Positions 7,216 to 15,379 of a stretch of DNA of 64,000 nt are shown here, in pieces. Origin of the DNA: an uncultured Halieaceae bacterium. GTDB lineage: Bacteria; Pseudomonadota; Gammaproteobacteria; Pseudomonadales; Halieaceae. Position numbers and translations under genes: made by a program. Below the pieces are notes generated by a model, which saw only the letters and a program-made list of their open reading frames with translations, was not told where the DNA came from and did no database searches. The DNA lies in contig CALJGI010000025.1 in the NCBI GenBank assembly GCA_938074045.1, positions 1-64,000 on the forward strand. Reading direction: 5' to 3'. How positions within the stretch are numbered: position 1 is the stretch's first letter; each line of letters opens with the position of its first letter.

Positions 7216-8502
7216 ATGAATAGACGAGATTTCCTTAGAAACGTTGGAGTTGGCGGTGCGCTGTGTGGCATGGGAATGACGCCAGGCTATGCTATGGAAG
7301 ATGGCTATTCTGGAAAGCTGCTAGTTACCGTGCAGGCAGATGGTGCGTGGGATGTCAGCAGCTTTTGCGATCCAAAAATGAACGTTGCAGGCGAGCCCGA
7401 AATAAATTGGTGGGCCAGAAGTGATGAAACCAGGGTTGCGGGCAATGTGGCCTACGCTCCTTTCGCAGAGAACGTAGCATTCTTTGAAAAATACGCCGAC
7501 AGGATGTTGGTGATTAACGGCGTGGATACGCAAACTAATGCGCATGCAGCGGGGGTTCTACACAGTTGGAGTGGAAGAAACGTTGATGGTTATCCATCTC
7601 TACCTGCGCTTTTAACATCGTCCAGCGCTGCTACACTGCCAATGGCCTACCTCACTTTCGGTGGGTTCAGTGTGACCTCAAACCTGATTCGCTCAACCGT
7701 GATGTCAGATGTTACAGCTCTTGCTGACATTCTCAGACCCAATGTTCCAAATTGGGACCCAAATCGTACAATTAGATCATCGGGCGCAGTAGATCTGGTT
7801 TCGCAAGCTCAGGCACGAAGACGCACCCGGTTGTTAGCTGATAGTAGTCTGTTGCCATTACAGCGCTACAATCTTGAAAGTTACAACAGCGCTTATGCCA
7901 ACAAGGAGGCGATGTCGCAATTTGCTGATCTTCTGCCCAACGTTAACGATTTGGAGCAGCCTGAGACCATCCAAAAAAATCAAATTTATTTGCGACAGCA
8001 AGCGCAGATAGCCGTGTTGGCCTTTAAGGGTGGTGTTGCCGCTGCGGCTGACTTGTCTATATCTGGTTTTGATACGCACGGAGATCATGACCGGGACCAC
8101 GAGCCTTTGATGGGAGCTTTAACTCGCGGTATAGACTTTTTGTGGGACTATGCGGAGCAGCACGGTATTGCCGACAGATTGGTAGTTGTTGTTGGGTCTG
8201 ATTTCGCGCGCACACCATTTTATAATTCCTATGATGGAAAGGATCACTGGCCGGTTAGCAGCTACCTGGTGATGGAGAAAAACGTCCCTTGGTCAAATCG
8301 TGTAGTAGGTCTTACAGATGAAGCCCAGAATGCTTTCAAGATCAATCCGTTTACCCTTGAAAGAGACGATTCCCAAGGAACTATTATCTATCCTAAGCAC
8401 GTACACAAAGCGCTGCGTCGTTATCTCGCTTTAGACAACACCCCTGCGGATGCTAATTTTCAACTGACTGATGTTGAGGATTTCGAGTTTTTCGGGAAAT
8501 AG
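7216..8502 (+). CDS. Tat-exported DUF1501 protein
   Basis: 428 residues starting 5 bp after the lipoprotein gene, so co-transcribed. The N-terminus NRRDFLRNVGVGGALCG is a twin-arginine signal. DUF1501 proteins are sulfatase/alkaline-phosphatase-fold relatives; features seen are LLVTVQADGAWDVSSFCDP, the NAHAAGVLHSWSG segment, and ISGFDTHGDHDRDHEPLMGA, with metal-ligand-like His and Asp, plus VVVGSDFARTPFYNS. It should fold in the cytoplasm, perhaps with metal, and be exported to the periplasm or surface next to its heme lipoprotein partner. The pair is common in planctomycetes but its reaction is unknown. Confidence 0.85.
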   Translation: MNRRDFLRNVGVGGALCGMGMTPGYAMEDGYSGKLLVTVQADGAWDVSSFCDPKMNVAGEPEINWWARSDETRVAGNVAYAPFAENVAFFEKYADRMLVINGVDTQTNAHAAGVLHSWSGRNVDGYPSLPALLTSSSAATLPMAYLTFGGFSVTSNLIRSTVMSDVTALADILRPNVPNWDPNRTIRSSGAVDLVSQAQARRRTRLLADSSLLPLQRYNLESYNSAYANKEAMSQFADLLPNVNDLEQPETIQKNQIYLRQQAQIAVLAFKGGVAAAADLSISGFDTHGDHDRDHEPLMGALTRGIDFLWDYAEQHGIADRLVVVVGSDFARTPFYNSYDGKDHWPVSSYLVMEKNVPWSNRVVGLTDEAQNAFKINPFTLERDDSQGTIIYPKHVHKALRRYLALDNTPADANFQLTDVEDFEFFGK

Positions 8503-8591
8503 ACGCGACGCCCGTGTCAGTGGACTGAAATTGAAGTGGTGAAAGATACAGTAACCTGGCAATGGTGAATTAACCGTTCGTACTACTTTTT

Positions 8592-8699
8592 TGCACCATT
8601 TCAGTGCATTTGACCGGAAATAACCCTATAAAAATCTCTTCCGAGTATGTGGTAGCGCACCCTAGGGCAACCGAGCGAAATCATCCCGACTTTGTTGTT
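8592..8699 (+). repeat. Dispersed repeat copy 4 (hairpin plus core)
   Basis: Hairpin TGCACCATTTCAGTGCA at 8592-8608, CCGGAAATAACCC, then CGAGTATGTGGTAGCGCACC, CTAGGGCAACCGAG and GACTTTGTTGTT. It combines the 5' half shared with copy 1 and the 3' tail shared with copies 2 and 3, so it is the most complete copy. It begins about 90 bp after the DUF1501 stop. Confidence 0.8.
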
Positions 8700-8778
8700 T
8701 GTTTTGGTCATTTAGGCTCATACGAGGCAAGCAAAGACTGGCGATTATACAGATTTGGGAGCATTTCGGTTCTAACTT

Positions 8779-8803
8779 GAATTAACAATTCGCCATGCAC
8801 AAG
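8779..8803 (-). repeat. Partial transposon-end sequence, copy C
   Basis: GAATTAACAATTCGCCATGCAC followed by AAG matches the outer end of copy B (GAATTACGAATTCGCCATGCAC, then AGG). It sits 12 bp outside the point where copy B loses its transposase coding sequence, as if copy B had been cut by another end of the same family. Confidence 0.6.
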
Positions 8804-8814
8804 AGAGGGGCATG

Positions 8815-8911
8815 GGATTTCATAGGCCATAACAGTAATCGTAGCTGTCGGTTGCTGCAATCCTTAACTTACTGATATGGTTAGGGAATTACGAATTCGC
8901 CATGCACAGGT
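8815..8911 (-). repeat. Transposon-end repeat, copy B
   Basis: Same 97-bp unit and orientation as 1588-1684. Read on the minus strand it still carries the transposase start (ATG AAA TCC, Met-Lys-Ser as in the remnant at 1596), after which the coding sequence is lost. The gene at this copy is reduced to its upstream region and first three codons. Confidence 0.75.
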
Positions 8912-8947
8912 ACCATCGTGGCTGACGGGACACATAGATAGGAGAAT

Positions 8948-9883
8948 ATGATAGAAAAAGTTGCGATGATTGGCGAGAGCATGCTGGAGCTTAGTCGGGA
9001 TTCCACCCGTCAGGTGTGCGGCAAGTTGCCTATGAATATGTCCTACGGAGGCGATACCCTTAATTCCGCCGTGTATCTGGCTCGTCAGGGAATTGCTGTC
9101 GATTATGTTACGGCGTTAGGTGATGATCAGTTAAGCGCCTGGATGGTAGACCAATGGCGCGAAGAAGGTTTGGGCTGCGATCTTATTGACTATTACCCAG
9201 ATGCGGTTCCTGGACTTTATCTTATCGAAACCGACGATCAAGGCGAGCGTTCCTTCTACTACTGGCGCGATCAGGCGCCAGCGAGACGGTTGTTTGATGA
9301 GGAAGAACAGGTGACGCGCCTGAAAATGTTGCTGGCTGAACATGCCTGGATATGCGTCTCGGGAATCACGCTGGCCATATACAGTGAATCCTCACGGCAG
9401 CGTTTGTACAACCTGCTGGAAAACCATCGTCGTCAGGGCGGCAAGGTAATGTTCGATGGGAACTACCGACCCAAGCTTTGGCCGAGTCGTGGTCTCAGTC
9501 AGAACGCTTATGAATCAATGTATCGTTTGACTGATATGGCTCTCCCCACGGTCGAGGATGAGCAGCAACTATTTGGTGACGCCGATGAGACAGACATCAT
9601 CCGACGCATTCAATCATGGGGTGTTCGCGAGATTGCTTTGAAGATGGGTGAGCACGGTTGCCGCGTGGCGGTTAATGTAATGCAGGAAGTGGTGCCCTCC
9701 AGACAGGTGGAAGTAATTGATGCAACATCTGCTGGAGACTCATTCAACGCGGGTTATTTGGCTGCTCGAATAAAAGGTTACTCTCCCCGCGAAGCAGCAC
9801 TGGCTGGACATCGTCTTGCTGCGGTAGTCATTCAGCATAAAGGTGCCATTATTCCCGCCTCAGCAATGCCGAAAGATGAATGA
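8948..9883 (+). CDS. kdgK: 2-keto-3-deoxygluconate kinase-like sugar kinase
   Basis: 311-residue PfkB/ribokinase-family kinase. The N-terminal GESMLELSR and the GGDTLNSAVYLAR stretch bind the sugar. The C-terminal signature DATSAGDSFNAGYLAAR carries the catalytic base Asp264, and NYRPKLWP is typical of KdgK. The predicted reaction is ATP-dependent phosphorylation of 2-dehydro-3-deoxygluconate to KDPG, feeding the Entner-Doudoroff aldolase. No aldolase or other hexuronate gene lies next to it, so the substrate assignment rests on sequence alone. A clear ribosome-binding site (TAGGAGAAT) precedes the ATG. It could instead act on a related ketose. Confidence 0.82.
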   Translation: MIEKVAMIGESMLELSRDSTRQVCGKLPMNMSYGGDTLNSAVYLARQGIAVDYVTALGDDQLSAWMVDQWREEGLGCDLIDYYPDAVPGLYLIETDDQGERSFYYWRDQAPARRLFDEEEQVTRLKMLLAEHAWICVSGITLAIYSESSRQRLYNLLENHRRQGGKVMFDGNYRPKLWPSRGLSQNAYESMYRLTDMALPTVEDEQQLFGDADETDIIRRIQSWGVREIALKMGEHGCRVAVNVMQEVVPSRQVEVIDATSAGDSFNAGYLAARIKGYSPREAALAGHRLAAVVIQHKGAIIPASAMPKDE

Positions 9884-10278
9884 AATTGGATGCTGATTCT
9901 GTTTGCCATTGATCTCACACTACACAAGATGCGCTGAGTCTATGATCTTTGAGATGTGTAAACTCGTGAGCGAATTCCCATCCGTGTGCAGGAATTTGAT
10001 TGCACCCGCTTTGGGTTTCATTTTACCAAGCTGAATACATCTCAATCAGCGCATATGAAAACAGTGAAATGTTTTTTATGCAATCGAAGATGAATCGTAT
10101 GACGTTCAACAATACGAGGTCAGCAAATTGCTGCAGCGTGAGGGGCTGGAGAGAAACCTCGGGAGAGATCTGGTGGCGTCCATCTAGGCTGTGCTCGGCT
10201 TTACCCGCAATGACCTGTGGGAATTAAGCAGATTATAACTAAGGCGTTCAAGCAAAGGCGATAACATATGTTCTGCCC
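9884..10278. other. Intergenic stretch with possible gene relic
   Basis: About 395 bp with no intact gene. One frame on the plus strand, near 10081-10225, reads as protein-like sequence (ESYDVQQYEVSKLLQREGLE, later LGFTRNDLWELSR) but contains an in-frame TAG between those parts and a TGA just before them. It looks like a decayed gene fragment whose family I cannot name. An overlapping 75-codon open frame from 10000 reads as non-protein-like and is not called. Confidence 0.35.
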
Positions 10279-11040
10279 CTAGAATTGATCGGGGCGCAGC
10301 ATGGCATCGTGGCCACCGTCCACGAATATGACTGAGCCACACACAAAACTGGCTGCATCGCTGAGAAGAAAGTTCACCGCATTCGCCATATCTTCAGGCA
10401 CGCCTGCTCGCTGTATTGGGATGCTGGCGAGGAATTGATTGATAGCCTCACGGTATGTTGGGTCGCTTTTTACAGCAGCTGTCATCGGTGTTTCGGTATA
10501 ACCTGGCGCGACGGCGTTCATACGAATGCCGAGAGCGGCGAATTCAGCTGTATTGCGGCGCATCCAGCGCGCAACGGCCTGCTTTGTGGCTGAGTAGACC
10601 GTCTGTCCCTCCATAGACTCCATTTCCTGCGCCTGCTTTGGTCTATCGTCACTGAGCAGTGCATCCACAAACCCGGTATTGGTGGGCATAGGTGCCGAGT
10701 TTGAAGAGATCATTACAACGCCACCTCGTTTTAGCGCCAGTGTGTCCTTCAGGCCTTTCACGAGGTCAATGGTACCGTAGTAGTTAACGTTGGCAATCAA
10801 GCTCAGATCAGGGATGTGCGAGCCCAAACCGGCGCAGGAGATAAATCCATCCAGTCCCTCGGGTGCTGCTTCAATTACAGCCTTGATGGCAAGGTCGCGA
10901 CCTGCATGTGTGGATAGATCGGCAACTATATCGGCATCCTTGATATCGACCACGATGATGGAGTGACCGGCCTCACGTAGAGAAGTCTTGATCGCCGCGC
11001 CTATGCCTGTTGCACCGCCTGTCATGGCATATGTTTTCAT
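10279..11040 (-). CDS. 3-alpha-hydroxysteroid dehydrogenase-like SDR
   Basis: 253-residue short-chain dehydrogenase. The cofactor loop is TGGATGIG (7-14), the catalytic residues are Ser112/113 and Tyr149-x3-Lys153 (YSATK), and the C-terminus is DGGHDAMLRPDQF. The pattern DADIVADLST near residue 36, CAGLG near 69, a long insert before the catalytic Tyr and the ending strongly recall Comamonas 3-alpha-hydroxysteroid dehydrogenase/carbonyl reductase from memory. Predicted reaction: NAD(P)-dependent oxidation or reduction of a hydroxy/keto group on a steroid or similar hydrophobic carbonyl. It reads leftward, downstream of the VOC gene. Confidence 0.8.
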   Translation of the reverse strand: MKTYAMTGGATGIGAAIKTSLREAGHSIIVVDIKDADIVADLSTHAGRDLAIKAVIEAAPEGLDGFISCAGLGSHIPDLSLIANVNYYGTIDLVKGLKDTLALKRGGVVMISSNSAPMPTNTGFVDALLSDDRPKQAQEMESMEGQTVYSATKQAVARWMRRNTAEFAALGIRMNAVAPGYTETPMTAAVKSDPTYREAINQFLASIPIQRAGVPEDMANAVNFLLSDAASFVCGSVIFVDGGHDAMLRPDQF

Positions 11041-11177
11041 GTTCTGAATCCCGTCGATTAATATGACATCACTGTAACTGGAAGTAGCGGTTGCCGGGGA
11101 GTACCAAAAAGGTCCAATTTATTGACATAGCAGGTCGCACGTCTGATCTAACCGTGTGGCTTCGGCTGCGCGTAGCA

Positions 11178-11651
11178 CTATGAAACGGACCCATAGAGCA
11201 ATTCATCAGGCATTTGTAGAAACTCGATGATCAAGGGGTCATTATCACGTTCCATATAGGCAAATTTCACGTTGTCCATGATTTCCTTGTACCAGATGGT
11301 TTCGTATCCCAGACCTTTCGCTCTATCAGCATAGGTGTCGCAATCATCAACTCTGAACCGGATGTGGTGCATTCCCTCCCGACCGGATTCGATAAACTCC
11401 CGATGCGGACTATAGCCACTGATCCACTCGATGAGCTCTATTTCCAGGTCGCCGCTATAGCCGAAGGCGATTTTCAACTGGGCGTCTTTGTCTTCACCAC
11501 GGTAGAAAGCGTCTTCCACGCTGCCCTCCATGGTTTTGAATGGTCCAAAGAGAGGTTCATACTTGGCCATAGACTCTTCGAGGTTTTTAACCACGAATCC
11601 AATTTGATCCGCGGGTGGCAGGTCCAATTGTTGCTGTAACTCTTCTGTCAT
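11178..11651 (-). CDS. VOC (glyoxalase/epimerase-like) protein
   Basis: 157 residues of the vicinal-oxygen-chelate fold. The first beta-alpha-beta-beta-beta unit starts at QIGFVVKNLEESMAKYEPLF and the second at GMHHIRFRVDDCDTYADRAK. Candidate metal ligands are His in GMHHIRF and Glu in ELIEW and LIIEFLQ. The fold covers methylmalonyl-CoA epimerase, glyoxalase I and extradiol dioxygenases; length and the central His-His fit an epimerase or isomerase type better than a dioxygenase. AAGGAAT precedes the ATG. It lies between the SDR and the Rossmann-fold gene on the same strand, so it probably belongs to the same pathway. Substrate unknown. Confidence 0.75.
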   Translation of the reverse strand: MTEELQQQLDLPPADQIGFVVKNLEESMAKYEPLFGPFKTMEGSVEDAFYRGEDKDAQLKIAFGYSGDLEIELIEWISGYSPHREFIESGREGMHHIRFRVDDCDTYADRAKGLGYETIWYKEIMDNVKFAYMERDNDPLIIEFLQMPDELLYGSVS

Positions 11652-11754
11652 TTTCTAATTCCTTTTTTTTCAGATTGTGGTGGCTGATGCCTCGGCTTTA
11701 AATGCCCGGTGATCCATGCTTTGCGTTGTGCTATCCCATCAGGCGGAGATCGCA

Positions 11755-12297
11755 TTAAATAATCTCTGCATTGCCTGTATCTGGGCAGTCGCAATTTCTT
11801 CGACCCGGTAAATGTGGACCTGATGCATCAACGGCCACTACTATTGGCACGGTGATGCCTGGCAGGTTGCCGATCATGAATCTGGTGTCGATACTGGCGG
11901 CCACAATTGCTTTGGCCACCAGCAGTGGGGTCATGACCTGAATGGTTGTGAACGCGCCAAGCACCAACGCGCTGATTCTGGCGTAGTTAAACAATTTTTT
12001 GGCGGCGTCCCAGGTAATCGGAATCGCGTAATTTATCACCAGATCAGGTTGTTCATCATAGATTATTCTGGTGAGGCAGCTGACTTTCAGTGCACTGATA
12101 TTCCCATAAACTGATGTCTTGGCAGATAGGCCAATGGCCAGAAAAGCATCGTTCTGCAGGCGGGCTGCACGCTGTGCAAGGACAACAATATCGATGATAT
12201 CTATTAATACCACAGTGTGACCCAGGCGCATAAATTGAGACGTGATGTGGGAGCCCACATGGCCTGCCACGTCAAAAATCATCAATTTCATTTGCAC
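11755..12297 (-). pseudogene. Rossmann-fold protein, probably frameshifted
   Basis: The 180-codon frame begins with a dinucleotide-binding motif (FDVAGHVGSHITSQFMRLGH, ending in a VVLID strand) and contains EQPDLVINYAIPITWDAAKK, like SDR-epimerase or saccharopine-reductase-type proteins. Those are usually 300 or more residues, so this one looks short. After the PIVVAVDASGPHLPG stretch the sequence turns atypical (RRNCDCPDTGN). The +1 frame over the same bases reads VHIYRVEEIATAQIQAMQRL and stops at 11739, which looks like a genuine protein end. A single-base indel near 11815 is likely. GTG at 12297 follows AGGAAT; the ATG at 12291 is an alternative start. Function unknown. Confidence 0.55.
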
Positions 12298-12524
12298 TAG
12301 CTATTCCTGTTTAAATCACGCAAACACCAAGTAGTCATGATAGCCATGTTTCCCTTGAAATACCTATTCGAGGTTCCGTGCCTGTCATTTTTTGCGGCTT
12401 CGGCGAGCAACAATGACCGTGTTGTAGGCAGTTCGGGAGTGGCGGATGGCCTGACATCTATCTGATGGAACTCGCTAGGGGATTGTGCGCATAATGTGTC
12501 CCTTTCGACAAGACTGAGAGTGCT

Positions 12525-13826
12525 GTGGGAGACCGAAGTGGAGAATTCGCCACGCAACCTGTGCCGGATGCCGATACGGTGTCCTGGTACCGGGTCGCCA
12601 TGGTTATGGCAATGGTGTCTTTTTCCCTGCCTACCTTTTTGACCGGTCTCGAGTTATCGCTGGTGTCATCACCGGGTCGTACCTTTGAAATGCTGCTTTT
12701 AGGTGCGCTGATCCTGACTGTGATCGGTTGTTTAACAGCTGTCATTGGTGCCCGTACACGTCTTAGTAGCTATATGCTCAATCGTGTGGCTTTTGGTACA
12801 GGGGGTGCGGCTCTGGTTAATGTGGCTTTTGCTATTTCTTTACTTGGATGGTTCGGCGTCAATATCGATTTGTTCAGTAGTGCTGTTGTCAGTCTCTCGT
12901 TGGATGTGTTTGACCGTGAAATACCAGCTTGGCCCGTGGAGCTGTTTGCGGGAGTGGTAATGACACTGACCACCGTGATGGGGTTCAAGGCCATCAATTT
13001 TCTTTCTGCACTTTTGGTTCCGGTTTTGGCGGTGGTTACGGTGATGTTGATCGCTGGAGCGTTGGGCGAAGTACCTCTGGTGGAACTGCTGCAAAGAACC
13101 TCTGAAACTGAGATTTCCTTTGGTCACGGTGTATCTGCCGTAGTGGGTGCTGTTATTGTCGGTGCGGTGATTCTCCCGGATGTTACCCGTTTTATCAGAC
13201 ACTGGCGCGAGGCGGCGTTATCCGTGGTTATCAGTTATCTTTTAATTAATCTGCTGGTAACCAGTACAGGTGGACTAGCTGAGGCGGCTCTGGGAGAGGG
13301 TGATCTGCTCGGTATAATGATTACACTCGGGTTGGGTTGGGCAGCCTTTGCGGTCGTTATCTGCGGTAGCTGGGTTTTGAATTCCCTCAATCTTTATAGC
13401 ACGATGTTGAGTGTAGAGTCGTCAGCACCGGGCTTGAATGATTTGGTATTGGTCTCGGTACTGGGCGCCCTTGGCACAGTGGCGGCCTTCCTGGATATAT
13501 TGGATTTTTTCCTGGATTTTCTCTTTTATCTCTCAATTGTATTTGTCCCTGTAGCCGGCGTCATTGCCGTCGATGCGCTGCTGCTGCGTCCTGCGGCCTA
13601 TGGATCTGAACGCTTATCGGAAGAAAATGTGTTTCGTCCGACGGCAGTTGTTAGTTGGTTTGCGGGCGCTTGTGTAGCGCTGGCGGGTTCATGGGATTGG
13701 TTTACTTTGACTCAGATTGCGGCGGTTGATGCCATGATGGTAGCGGCGGTGCTGTACTATTTTTCTGAAAAATATTATTTATCGCGCTCACGAAGGACAC
13801 TATGCACGCAGGCTGAAAGCCGATGA
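12525..13826 (+). CDS. NCS1-family (CodB-like) permease
   Basis: 433 residues with about twelve hydrophobic membrane segments (for example FEMLLLGALILTVIGCLTAV and ALVNVAFAISLLGWFGVNID). GNVDLFSS-like and ISFGHGVSAVVGAVIVGAVI regions resemble cytosine permease. The family imports nucleobases, hydantoins or related N-heterocycles by sodium or proton symport. GTG at 12525 is the first possible start after the in-frame TAA at 12492; the ribosome-binding site is weak. The stop overlaps the hydantoinase start by four bases (ATGA). Genomic context with a hydantoinase/oxoprolinase subunit suggests a cyclic amide substrate. Confidence 0.85.
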   Translation: MGDRSGEFATQPVPDADTVSWYRVAMVMAMVSFSLPTFLTGLELSLVSSPGRTFEMLLLGALILTVIGCLTAVIGARTRLSSYMLNRVAFGTGGAALVNVAFAISLLGWFGVNIDLFSSAVVSLSLDVFDREIPAWPVELFAGVVMTLTTVMGFKAINFLSALLVPVLAVVTVMLIAGALGEVPLVELLQRTSETEISFGHGVSAVVGAVIVGAVILPDVTRFIRHWREAALSVVISYLLINLLVTSTGGLAEAALGEGDLLGIMITLGLGWAAFAVVICGSWVLNSLNLYSTMLSVESSAPGLNDLVLVSVLGALGTVAAFLDILDFFLDFLFYLSIVFVPVAGVIAVDALLLRPAAYGSERLSEENVFRPTAVVSWFAGACVALAGSWDWFTLTQIAAVDAMMVAAVLYYFSEKYYLSRSRRTLCTQAESR

Positions 13827-15379
13827 GAATTGGCATCGATGTAGGTGGAACGCACACAGACGCTGTGCTACTCGATGACGATGTCATTGTGGCGGCGACC
13901 AAAGCACTGACCTCCGCCGATGTGACATCTGGCATTCTCGATGCACTGGAAGTGATTCTTGGTGAAAGTGGCGTGAGCGAAACAGAGATAGAAGCTGTCA
14001 TGCTCGGTACCACCCAGTTCACCAACGCTGTGGTAGAACGACGGCATCTATCCGAAGTTGCTGCGATTAGAGTCGGTTTGCCATCTGGACGGGGTTTACC
14101 GCCGAAGATTGGCTGGCCGGAAGATATCGCCACTGCCATGGGCGAGCACGTGTATATGCTGGCGGGGGGCACGCTCTATGATGGTCAGCCCCTGGCGGAT
14201 CTGGACCTGAATGCAGTAGGTCGCATAGTGCGGGATATTCGTCTTAAGGGTGTGGACTCGGTGGCTGTCTCCGCAGCATTTTCTCCCATGACACCTGAAC
14301 CGGAGCTGTTGATTGCAGAGCGATTGCGAGCAGCGATTCCCGACGTGAGCATCACCTGCTCTCATCAAATCGGGCGATTGGGCCTGTTAGAGAGGGAAAA
14401 CGCGGCCTTGCTCAACGCCTCATTGTTGAAATTTGCAGGTAGCGTCGTCGATGCCTTTGGCGCTGCGTTACGAGAACGAGGACTTGCCTGCCGTTATTTT
14501 ATCAGCCAGAACGACGGTACCCTGATGGATGCCAGCTTTGTGCGTCAGTACCCGGCGTTGACCTTTGCCTCGGGGCCGACCAACTCCTTGCGCGGAGCGT
14601 CCAGGCTGACGGGCCTGGAAAATGCGGTGGTCGTAGATATCGGTGGTACCACTTCCGATATCGGTATCTTGCAGAATGGATTCCCGCGGGAGTCTAATAC
14701 GATCATCGAAGTAGGGGGTATACGCACCAACTTTAGGATGCCAGATGTGTTGGCTCTCGGTTTGGGTGGCGGCAGTCTTGTTTCTGCTGACGGGACAGTT
14801 GTCGGTCCGCAGTCAGTGGGTCACGAATTGGTATCCCAGGGCCTGTCATTTGGTGGAAGTACGCTGACCGCGACGGATTTATTGGTCGCGTCGGGTCGAG
14901 CTGATGTCAAGTCCGGCTTTGCGCCGCCTCAATTGGCACAAGATCTGGTCGCCAATGGCATTACCACTATCCAGACCATGCTTAATGAAGGTATTGAAAA
15001 AATGATGCCGGGGAGTGACCCACTTCCCGTTATTTTGGTCGGAGGCGGCGCTATACTGGTGTCAGAGCCATTAACCGCGGCTTCAGCCATGCATTGCCCA
15101 GAACATTCGGGAGTTGCCAATGCTATCGGTGCAGCAATTGCGCAAATTGGCGGCGAGGTAGAGCGATTGGTGAATTATCGGGAACTGCCGAGGGAGGAAG
15201 CATTGCGCCAGGTGTCAGACGAGGCGCGGAACATGGCGATCACTGCTGGTGCCGCGGGTGATACTGTGCGGATCGCCGATATTGAAGAGACCACTATATC
15301 TTATATGCCAGAGGGATCGACACGCTTAAGAGTGAAGGCAGTGGGTGATATCGCTTCAGTGAAGCGGGGGAAATCGTGA
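13823..15379 (+). CDS. Hydantoinase/oxoprolinase subunit A
   Basis: 518 residues of the HyuA/oxoprolinase N-terminal family, an actin-like ATPase fold. The N-terminus RIGIDVGGTHTDAVLLDDD and the later VVDIGGTTSDIGILQNG are the two phosphate loops, and ALGLGGGSLVS is the conserved Gly-rich stretch. These proteins use ATP to open cyclic amides such as hydantoin or 5-oxoproline, or carboxylate ketones, normally with a HyuB subunit. No HyuB gene is present here; a DUF917 protein follows instead, with a four-base overlap. This HyuA-DUF917 pairing recurs in bacteria without an established reaction. Predicted cytosolic. Confidence 0.88.
   Translation: MRIGIDVGGTHTDAVLLDDDVIVAATKALTSADVTSGILDALEVILGESGVSETEIEAVMLGTTQFTNAVVERRHLSEVAAIRVGLPSGRGLPPKIGWPEDIATAMGEHVYMLAGGTLYDGQPLADLDLNAVGRIVRDIRLKGVDSVAVSAAFSPMTPEPELLIAERLRAAIPDVSITCSHQIGRLGLLERENAALLNASLLKFAGSVVDAFGAALRERGLACRYFISQNDGTLMDASFVRQYPALTFASGPTNSLRGASRLTGLENAVVVDIGGTTSDIGILQNGFPRESNTIIEVGGIRTNFRMPDVLALGLGGGSLVSADGTVVGPQSVGHELVSQGLSFGGSTLTATDLLVASGRADVKSGFAPPQLAQDLVANGITTIQTMLNEGIEKMMPGSDPLPVILVGGGAILVSEPLTAASAMHCPEHSGVANAIGAAIAQIGGEVERLVNYRELPREEALRQVSDEARNMAITAGAAGDTVRIADIEETTISYMPEGSTRLRVKAVGDIASVKRGKS

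Larger units (their letters stand above)
8503..8947. other. Repeat-filled intergenic region
   Basis: No gene is visible in this 445-bp stretch. It holds dispersed repeat copy 4 and, further right, a short transposon-end sequence (8779-8803) and the 97-bp end repeat copy B (8815-8911), all listed separately. It marks the right edge of the accessory segment; the sugar kinase gene begins 36 bp beyond copy B with the ribosome-binding site TAGGAGAAT. Confidence 0.75.

Noticed and set aside
780-8699. Dispersed repeats as integron attC sites
   Set aside because: They flank TA modules as attC sites would, but no copy has both RYYYAAC and GTTRRRY core sites with matching spacing. A lone GTTGGAT at 3484-3490 is not shared by the other copies, and no integrase gene is seen.
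12297-12557. Minus-strand open frame between the Rossmann gene and the permease
   Set aside because: Overlaps the permease start and has no recognisable features; the gap is more likely a divergent promoter region.
12541-12560. GAATTCGCCACGCAAC near 12543 as another transposon end
   Set aside because: It resembles the end sequence but lies inside the permease coding region (Gly-Glu-Phe-Ala-Thr) with no further similarity on either side.
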